Shown: positions 5,935 to 11,541 of the stretch, one piece after another
Layout: the number at the start of each line of letters is the position of its first letter
Position numbering within the stretch: the stretch's first letter is position 1
NCBI GenBank assembly: GCA_946478915.1
Contig: CAMLER010000094.1
Location: 1 to 11,541, forward strand
From: an uncultured Chryseolinea sp.
Lineage (GTDB): Bacteria > Bacteroidota > Bacteroidia > Cytophagales > Cyclobacteriaceae
Direction of reading: 5' to 3'
Length of the DNA stretch: 11,541 nucleotides
Made by a program: the position numbers and the translations under genes
The notes under the pieces: model-generated
Told to the model about the DNA's origin: nothing
Seen by the model: the letters and a program-made list of their open reading frames with translations, nothing else
Databases searched by the model: none

Positions 5935-7160
5935 AACGGCTTATCATCTTATCGGTTGGACTACTGCTGCAAACGTATTGCTGCTTTTCGCAAATTGATA
6001 CTACACTGCTCAGGCGCACTACGCCAGACACAGGCCGGCTACAACTCAATATGGATGCGGTTTACAATCGTCCCTTTCTCAGCGTGGGCAAGCTACCGGT
6101 AGCGCTTGGAGGATATGTGGAAGCCAATTGGCAACACCTTGGTACGGATGGAATCACCGAGGGACATCAATTCCAAATGAGGAGACTTACGTTATTCGTC
6201 GCTTCAACAATATACAAACGAATCAAATTTTTATCTGAGATCGAATTTGAAGATGGCACAAAAGAGATCAATATCGAGTTCGCTTCCATCGACATGGAAT
6301 TCCATCCGCTACTGAACCTGCGAGGTGGTATCATCATGAATCCAATTGGAGCATTTAATCAGAATCATGATGGACCCAAATGGGAATTTGTAGACAGACC
6401 TTTCTCGGCGACGCAACTTTTGCCTGCCACGTGGAGCAACGTCGGATTTGGATTATTTGGAAAGTTATACAAGGGTAACTGGGTCTATGCTTATGAAGCT
6501 TACCTCACCAATGGATTTGATGACCAAATAATTTCCAACCAGGAGAATAAGACATTCCTTCCTGCCTCGAAGACAAACGAAAATAGATTTGAAGAGAGTT
6601 TTAATGGAATACCGTTGATCACGGCAAAAACTGCAATTCGGCACAGAAAAATTGGTGAACTCGGCATCTCTTATATGGGTGGCGTTTATAATAAATTCCA
6701 GGAAGACGGATTAGTATTTGATAAAAAAAGAAGGGTACACGTCATCGCCATTGACTTCAACACAACAATCCCACGGATTAACACTTGGATAAATACCGAG
6801 TGGGCCTTTGTTAATGTGGATGTTCCCGAGACTTATAGCCAGCAGTTTGGCAACAGGCAATTGGGGGGATTCATCGATGTAGTGCAACCCGTGATAAAAA
6901 GAAGTGTACTGGGATTTGAAAAATCCATTATCAATGCCGCGTTCAGATTTGAGTACGTCGATTGGAACTGTGAAGAATTCAGAGAAACCGGAACAAATAT
7001 CGGTGACCACGTATTGGCTATCGTTCCGGGCGTGAGTTGGCGGCCCACTGTACAAACTGTGCTGCGCCTTAATTATCGATACAATTGGCAAACGGACATC
7101 TTCAATAATGAGCCTTCAAAAACTGCTGGATTTCAGATCGGTATCTCATCATATTTCTAA
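5931..7160 (+). CDS. Outer-membrane beta-barrel porin (phosphate-selective porin O/P-like)
   Basis: This 409-residue protein has a cleavable signal peptide (MKRLIILSVGLLLQTYCCFS, probable cleavage after residue 20). It continues with alternating amphipathic strands and ends in an aromatic-rich final strand closing with ISSYF, the usual C-terminal Phe signature of outer-membrane barrels. Stretches such as GGYVEANWQH, FQMRRLTLFVASTIYKRIKFLSEIEFE and the ending RLNYRYNWQTD fit the porin O/P (OprO/OprP-like) group common in Bacteroidota. The substrate is unknown; the name does not prove phosphate selectivity. The start overlaps the Rieske stop by 4 bases, so it is translated with the redox lipoproteins. 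The linkage suggests it admits the substrate or metal, or holds the partners at the outer membrane (inference). Confidence 0.82.
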   Translation: MKRLIILSVGLLLQTYCCFSQIDTTLLRRTTPDTGRLQLNMDAVYNRPFLSVGKLPVALGGYVEANWQHLGTDGITEGHQFQMRRLTLFVASTIYKRIKFLSEIEFEDGTKEINIEFASIDMEFHPLLNLRGGIIMNPIGAFNQNHDGPKWEFVDRPFSATQLLPATWSNVGFGLFGKLYKGNWVYAYEAYLTNGFDDQIISNQENKTFLPASKTNENRFEESFNGIPLITAKTAIRHRKIGELGISYMGGVYNKFQEDGLVFDKKRRVHVIAIDFNTTIPRINTWINTEWAFVNVDVPETYSQQFGNRQLGGFIDVVQPVIKRSVLGFEKSIINAAFRFEYVDWNCEEFRETGTNIGDHVLAIVPGVSWRPTVQTVLRLNYRYNWQTDIFNNEPSKTAGFQIGISSYF

Positions 7161-7191
7161 TTGTTAGTGGCAGCCGTCTGCTTTCAGTTAA

Positions 7192-8358
7192 TTATTTCTT
7201 AAAAACCGCTTTAATCTTTGATGTAATGGCAGTCATCTTTTTCCTGAATTTCCCTGGCTCTTTCTTTTCTTCACCGATCAATTCACCAAAAGGTTTAAGC
7301 GCGTCGACGTGATCACATACAATTTTGGCTATTCCCATTAACGGTATCGCAAGTATCATCCCGGGAATTCCCCAGATTAATTCCCCGGCCACCAGGCCAA
7401 CAATCGTAAACAACGGGTTAATATTAACTTCAGCACCCACTACCAGCGGTTCCAAAATATAACTCTGTATAAACTGAATCACACCATATGTTATAAGTAT
7501 CCCTATTACCATGTTGATATCGCCGCCCTGGCTTAATGACATCACAATCGTAAGCAAATTGCCAACGAGATTTCCAACGAATGGCACAATTTCCAGGAGG
7601 CCACACAATACGGCAAAAAAGATTGCATTTTTCACACCCACTATTGTGAAGCCTATGCCATACATGATCCACAATCCGACTATCATGAAAGACAAACCTG
7701 TCAAATATTTCTGAGTCACTTGCTGCATATTATCTACCACATGAATCGCTTTTCGTTCCTCCTTGTCAGGGACAATACGAATTACAAACTTCTTGATATG
7801 TCCGCGGAAATAGAGTAACAAAAAGATATATACAAATACCAATAGCAGGTTAGTCACAAAACTCCCCAAGCCGCCAAGAATGGCGGTCACCGCTTGCATT
7901 TTGTTTCCAGATGAATCTTGCTGTTTTTGTATGAATTCTTTCTGCTTCTCCTCCGAAATTCCCAATTCGTTACTGAGATATTCGCGTACTTCTGTGTATT
8001 TTTTCGTGATCTGCTGTTCCAGTTGGGAGGTATCTTTTGCAAGATCAGAAACCTGCCAGCCGACGAATCCAACCACTGCAGCGAGAAACGCGACTAATAG
8101 CAGCATTGATAAAATTGTAGACAATGCCTTGTTAACTCCCTTCTGTTCCAGCCATTCGCATATTGGAACCAGGAGCATTGATAGCAGTCCGGCAAACGCC
8201 AGGGGGATTAAAAATGGAGCCCCGTACTTTAAAATAATAGCTGACAGGACAACGACAATTAGAAGGGCGGCGGTTCTGATAAGTTTTTGATTGCGCATAG
8301 TGTATAACAATCCTGACTGACTTTTGGCCATGACGTATGGAAGTTTCATGAAATCCAT
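7192..8358 (-). CDS. AI-2E family membrane transporter (PF01594)
   Basis: This protein has up to 388 residues and the typical AI-2E family pattern. A cluster of N-terminal membrane segments (about 27-43, 47-67, 80-102) is followed by a polar, helical region of about 55 residues (104-160). Further membrane segments lie at 163-184 and from 218 to 345. Conserved stretches are GLLEIVPFVGNLVGN (253-267), ILEPLVVGAEVNINPLF (301-317) and IWGIPGMILAIPL (328-340). Family members have been linked to autoinducer-2 export (TqsA) or Na+/H+ exchange, but most are untested, so no substrate is claimed. The start is uncertain. The ATG at 8298 gives MRNQKLIRTAALL, the usual beginning of the family, with an AGGA 12 bases upstream; the ATG at 8358 adds 20 residues without clear homology. 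The gene is convergent with the porin, only 31 bases apart, with no obvious terminator between. Confidence 0.88.
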   Translation of the reverse strand: MDFMKLPYVMAKSQSGLLYTMRNQKLIRTAALLIVVVLSAIILKYGAPFLIPLAFAGLLSMLLVPICEWLEQKGVNKALSTILSMLLLVAFLAAVVGFVGWQVSDLAKDTSQLEQQITKKYTEVREYLSNELGISEEKQKEFIQKQQDSSGNKMQAVTAILGGLGSFVTNLLLVFVYIFLLLYFRGHIKKFVIRIVPDKEERKAIHVVDNMQQVTQKYLTGLSFMIVGLWIMYGIGFTIVGVKNAIFFAVLCGLLEIVPFVGNLVGNLLTIVMSLSQGGDINMVIGILITYGVIQFIQSYILEPLVVGAEVNINPLFTIVGLVAGELIWGIPGMILAIPLMGIAKIVCDHVDALKPFGELIGEEKKEPGKFRKKMTAITSKIKAVFKK

Positions 8359-8466
8359 TTCGCTATTGTTTCACAAATAGCAGAGGTTGCAGGGAATGGA
8401 TTATAATTCCAGTGATATGAACTAACGAGTTAAATTCAATAGGTAACTAATATTGTTAGAAATCAG
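8359..8466. other. 108-base spacer between two minus-strand genes
   Basis: The spacer is AT-rich and lies between the 205-residue gene and the AI-2E gene. I see no gene, clear terminator or exact -7 promoter match. Confidence 0.5.
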
Positions 8467-9084
8467 TTATGCCTCATGATTCACCAATCCGTCAGTAAGA
8501 TTCTTCCATTGAATTTTTGAAAACGTTGCCACACCCGCTGCGCCTACAATCGCGTCTCTTATTTTGTCTATGGGTTTGTCCGTATCGGTGTTCGGTTTGG
8601 TATTGCGATCGTGTACCGAAGCCGTTATCACATTATTACGTCGTTCGATAATAAAAGAGCTTGTCGAATCATCCGAATAAAAATGAGCTACATCGTTTTT
8701 CTGATTTTGTGGGTTATCGGTTGGGCGAACGCGGAAACCAAATCTCTCTCCATCGGGGAGGGATGTATCTTCTACTTCTTCGATTTGAACCCAATCAAAA
8801 CCTTCTCCGGTCTTTGTACCCGGCCCGGGAATGTCAATTTTAAAGTAGTCTCCTTTTTCGGCCATTCGGCTTACTTCTTTGCCATTGGGATCAACTAATT
8901 GAAATGTTGCTGATAGCGTCCCGGCAATTTCCTTCCAATGGTTTACATCGCGAAGTCTTTCTTTTACCTGGCGAAAGAACGTCTTCGCTTCTTCTTCCTT
9001 TGATAGTTCGACGTTGCTTACAGCATCGATAGCCCTCCCAGTTTGCTGGTTGGGTATTATGTGGGGTTTTTGTGTGTCTGCCAT
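8467..9084 (-). CDS. Conserved-looking hypothetical protein of 205 residues
   Basis: I do not recognise a named family. The protein is hydrophilic and acidic with no signal peptide, so it is probably cytoplasmic. Visible parts are a charged N-terminal segment (about 28-50, KEEEAKTFFRQVKERLRDVNHW), a beta-rich centre (about 55-165, including GDYFKIDIPGPG near 83, GFRVRPTDNPQNQKND and FIIERRNNVITASVHDRN), a Thr/Asp/Lys-rich linker (NTKPNTDTDKP), and a C-terminal segment with a small-residue helix (DAIVGAAGVATFSKIQWKNLTDGL). The well-formed frame, with no competing long frame and a plausible ATG at 9084, supports a real gene. It shares strand with the AI-2E gene but is 108 bases away, so cotranscription is uncertain. 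Confidence 0.75.
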   Translation of the reverse strand: MADTQKPHIIPNQQTGRAIDAVSNVELSKEEEAKTFFRQVKERLRDVNHWKEIAGTLSATFQLVDPNGKEVSRMAEKGDYFKIDIPGPGTKTGEGFDWVQIEEVEDTSLPDGERFGFRVRPTDNPQNQKNDVAHFYSDDSTSSFIIERRNNVITASVHDRNTKPNTDTDKPIDKIRDAIVGAAGVATFSKIQWKNLTDGLVNHEA

Positions 9085-9091
9085 AATATTT

Positions 9092-9109
9092 GGAATGATG
9101 ATTCATTCC
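9092..9109 (-). promoter_or_regulatory. Inverted repeat just upstream of the 205-residue gene
   Basis: GGAATGA (9092-9098) and TCATTCC (9103-9109) are perfect 7-base arms around a 4-base spacer. The site ends seven bases before the ATG at 9084 on the minus strand. It could be a protein-binding dyad or an mRNA hairpin covering the initiation region; no partner is evident. Confidence 0.4.
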
Positions 9110-9428
9110 GATAAAAAAGTCATGCCACTTAATTTGATTAGCCCGACGGTTGTGTAAAGAGAACTCGAAAAGTCAGACAGCCATCCAGGAGCGACCACTG
9201 GTACTGAGGCTACGTTATCCTCACACGCAATCAAGTACAGTCACAAAGAGAACGGATTCAATATTGTTCTATGTATTAATTCCCCATTGGTATTGATTTA
9301 TTTCTACAGTAAGCAAGTGAAAGCTGATCGAAAAACTTGTTTTTCATGGTAATGACTTTCGAGGCGCCCGATTAATGAAAGGCATGAAATTATAGTCCAA
9401 TGGCCTTATAGACCAACCCTATACGCAC
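9110..9428. other. Intergenic region upstream of the GH13 gene
   Basis: About 320 bases lie between divergent genes. I see no open frame of note, no tRNA-like fold and no exact TAnnTTTG promoter match. Control signals for the GH13 gene, and possibly for the minus-strand hypothetical gene, presumably lie here but cannot be located with confidence. Confidence 0.5.
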
Positions 9429-11066
9429 GTGATTGGAAAATACTGGTATAAGAACGCGCTCATTTATTCGACTCATGTAGAGAGTTTTTTCGATTCTAAT
9501 GGTGACGGGATTGGGGACTTCATTGGGATGACACGCTCACTCGATTACCTTGCGGGCCTGGGGGTCACTTGTATTTGGCTCCTCCCTTTTTTTCCTTCGC
9601 CAAACCGCGACCACGGCTATGATATTGCGGACTATCTCAACGTGGATCCAAGATACGGCACCCTGGGTCATTTTGTCGAATTGTTGGATGCAGCGGAAGA
9701 ACGCGGAATTCGCGTTATTATCGATCTTGTACTGAATCACACATCAATAGATCATCCCTGGTTTCAGGAGGCTCGAAAGAACAAAGATTCAATATATCGG
9801 AAGTATTACATCTGGCTCGATGAAAAGCCGGAGAATTCAGACGAAGATGTCATCTTCGGTCATCATCAAAATGGGAACTGGGAGTACGATAAAATCGCCG
9901 GCCAATATTATTATCATACATTCTACGGACATCAGGCAGACCTGAATATCAATAATCCCGATGTGCAGAACGAGATCAGGTATATACTCCACTTTTGGCT
10001 TAAGTTAGGAATATCAGGGTTCCGCATGGATGCCGTGCCGCATATGATTAGGAATAAGGGCAACGAAAAATTTAGCGGCGATCCATACGACTTTCTTAAA
10101 GATACCAGAAGTTTCATTGAAGATCTGCGTAAGGATGCTATTCTGCTGGCAGAAGTAGATACTGAACCTGAGAAATACGAAGAGTTTTTTGGTAACGGTG
10201 ATCAGGTTCAGATGCTGTTCAATTTTTATATGAACAACCATATTTTCCTGGCGTTAGCAAGAAAGGATGCCGAACCTATTGAACGGGCGTTAAAAAAACT
10301 TCCCCAAACTTCTTTAAAGGAGCAAATGGGAACCTTCATTCGAAATCACGACGAACTTGACCTGGAGCGGCTTACAGATGACGAAAGGGAGGAAGTTTAT
10401 GCTGCTTTTGCTCCTGAGGAAGATATGAGAATTTACGGTAGGGGTATACGCAGGAGGCTTGCGCCCATGCTTAATAATAACCGAAGAATGCTGGAATTGG
10501 TTTACAGTTTACTGTTTTCACTCCCTGGTACACCCGTACTGCGATATGGAGATGAGATCGGAATGGGTGAAGATCTTTCTCTGCCGGAGAGAAATAGTGT
10601 TCGCACTACAATGCAATGGTCTCGCGAAGCGCACGGCGGGTTCTCAGCATTTAAAGGCAAGAAGCTTCCATTACCCGTCATTGCCGACGGTGAGTTTGGT
10701 TACGAGAAGGCGAATGTTCACGATCAAATGCGCAATCCTCAATCGTTGTTGAACTGGTTTGAAAGAATTATTGTGGCTCGGAAGGAATGTGTTGAATTCG
10801 GATGGGGAACTAAGGAGGTGATCAAAACAAATAATTCGGCCGTGTTGGCCCATGGCTGCAAATGGAAAAATGGTTATGCATTCGCTGTTCATAACTTCAG
10901 TGATCAGGAGGTTGCCGTCGTTTTAGAGTTGGACAAAGAACAAACAGAACATCTTATTGAGTACTTCGCCGACGGGGAATATGATAGTTTTCCTGATAAG
11001 AAAAAGCAGATGATCGTTGGTCCATATGGATACCGATGGTTTAGAAAAAGTTCACTCTTCTTATAA
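9429..11066 (+). CDS. GH13 alpha-amylase-family enzyme, trehalose synthase-like
   Basis: This 545-residue protein is a complete glycoside hydrolase family 13 (beta/alpha)8 enzyme. The four classic motifs are present: DLVLNH (99-104), GFRMDAVPH (197-205, nucleophile D201 and R199), LLAEVD (239-244, acid/base E242) and RNHDE (305-309, with H307 and D308). N-terminal WYKNALIY, DSNGDGIGDF and NVDPRYGTLG, and later GIRRRLAPML and SLPGTPVLRYGDEIGMG, resemble trehalose synthase (maltose glucosyltransferase, GH13_16). The region after the acid/base (AEVDTEPEKY in place of AEANQWP-like sequence) is divergent, so an alpha-glucosidase or other transglycosylase role is possible. A short beta-rich C-terminal domain follows (about 455-545); there is no maltokinase fusion and no signal peptide, so it is cytoplasmic. 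Translation appears to begin at GTG 9429, only a few residues before the conserved YWYKN, with no clear ribosome binding site. Confidence 0.9.
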   Translation: MIGKYWYKNALIYSTHVESFFDSNGDGIGDFIGMTRSLDYLAGLGVTCIWLLPFFPSPNRDHGYDIADYLNVDPRYGTLGHFVELLDAAEERGIRVIIDLVLNHTSIDHPWFQEARKNKDSIYRKYYIWLDEKPENSDEDVIFGHHQNGNWEYDKIAGQYYYHTFYGHQADLNINNPDVQNEIRYILHFWLKLGISGFRMDAVPHMIRNKGNEKFSGDPYDFLKDTRSFIEDLRKDAILLAEVDTEPEKYEEFFGNGDQVQMLFNFYMNNHIFLALARKDAEPIERALKKLPQTSLKEQMGTFIRNHDELDLERLTDDEREEVYAAFAPEEDMRIYGRGIRRRLAPMLNNNRRMLELVYSLLFSLPGTPVLRYGDEIGMGEDLSLPERNSVRTTMQWSREAHGGFSAFKGKKLPLPVIADGEFGYEKANVHDQMRNPQSLLNWFERIIVARKECVEFGWGTKEVIKTNNSAVLAHGCKWKNGYAFAVHNFSDQEVAVVLELDKEQTEHLIEYFADGEYDSFPDKKKQMIVGPYGYRWFRKSSLFL

Positions 11067-11114
11067 CAAATGCGATAACAGGTTTTCGCGAAGAAAGCAA
11101 ACAACTGACTTGAT

Positions 11115-11541
11115 ATGCAACCAGTAGCACTATACAAACCTCCGGCATGGGACTATAATCCTTCGGCTTGGTCACAACGTTGGCCTTTGATTTTCATTGC
11201 CATGGTTGGCTTTATCATAGCGATGTATCTCGGTCTTTATCAGGTTGACGTTGTTATCGCGGTGTGGGAGCCGTTTTTCGGTGACGGGAGTTCCAAAGTT
11301 CTTAATTCTGAAGTATCAAGGGCGCTACCGGTACCTGATGCCCTGTTGGGCGCATTCAGTTACCTGTTAGATGCTGTGACCGGAGTCATAGGGTCGACAA
11401 GCCGGTGGCGTACTAAGCCATGGATCGTTGTCTTATTTGGAATTGCGACGGGACCTCTAGGGCTCGTTAGTGTATTGCTGGTGATATTTCAACCGATATT
11501 GGTAGGGTCGTGGTGCACGCTTTGTTTAGTAACGGCAGTCA
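11115..11541 (+). CDS. Vitamin K epoxide reductase-like membrane protein (5' part; runs off the window)
   Basis: An ATG at 11115 opens a frame that stays open to the window edge, giving 142 residues. The sequence has hydrophobic segments at about 23-43, 76-92 and 103-132 and a membrane-embedded CTLC motif at 134-137 in GSWCTLCLVTA, as in the VKOR family, whose members pass electrons between thiols and quinones in disulfide formation. The stretch WEPFFGDGSSKVLNSEVSRALPVPDA also fits bacterial VKOR-like proteins as I recall them. No cysteine occurs before C134, so the loop pair of classical VKOR is missing from this part. It begins 48 bases after the GH13 stop on the same strand and may share its transcript. 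Confidence 0.75.
   Translation, partial: MQPVALYKPPAWDYNPSAWSQRWPLIFIAMVGFIIAMYLGLYQVDVVIAVWEPFFGDGSSKVLNSEVSRALPVPDALLGAFSYLLDAVTGVIGSTSRWRTKPWIVVLFGIATGPLGLVSVLLVIFQPILVGSWCTLCLVTAV

Noticed and set aside
7161..7191. Bidirectional terminator between the porin and AI-2E genes
   Set aside because: The 31-base gap has no convincing GC-rich hairpin or T-run on either strand.
8611..8898. 95-residue plus-strand open frame with hydrophobic stretches
   Set aside because: Antisense to the 205-residue gene, whose frame is longer and has a more protein-like composition; no start signal seen.

Overview
This window looks like chromosomal DNA of a Bacteroidota bacterium, perhaps Chitinophagaceae- or Cytophagales-like (inference). 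Three things point that way. A TAnnTTTG-type -7 promoter element lies upstream of the lipoprotein gene at 4292. Purine-rich ribosome binding sites are mostly absent. An intergenic patch holds GTCCC/GGGAC-type interspersed palindromic repeats of the kind I associate with this phylum. No rRNA, tRNA, transposase or CRISPR array was seen.

Layout. Bases 3-74 carry the tail of an unidentified gene whose stop overlaps the start of an FAD-dependent phytoene-desaturase-like oxidoreductase (74-1546). A YeiH/UPF0324-type membrane transporter follows (1582-2844). Bases 2845-3541 are a roughly 700-base non-coding stretch packed with palindromic repeats: a degenerate array with a period of about 50 bases, an inverted partner copy, and several other hairpins. 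A DtxR/MntR-type metal-dependent repressor (4195 or 4210 down to 3542, minus strand) is divergent from a tight three-gene plus-strand operon: a di-heme c-type lipoprotein of the DHOR/COG3488 family (4292-5488), a Tat-exported Rieske 2Fe-2S lipoprotein (5494-5934) and an outer-membrane porin (5931-7160). A 26-base palindrome (11-base arms) between the regulator and the operon is an obvious operator candidate.

Convergent to the porin are two minus-strand genes: an AI-2E family membrane protein (8358-7192) and an unrecognised 205-residue soluble protein (9084-8467). A 344-base gap leads to a GH13 glycosidase resembling trehalose synthase (9429-11066) and, 48 bases further on, the start of a vitamin K epoxide reductase-like membrane protein that runs off the window (11115-11541).

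The best candidate for an under-described system is the metal-regulator/DHOR/Rieske/porin unit. It would be an envelope redox module with two heme sites, one 2Fe-2S centre and a dedicated outer-membrane channel, probably controlled by manganese or iron through the palindrome. Gene order, spacing, motifs and palindrome are visible in the sequence. The metal link and any electron transfer between the parts are inference.
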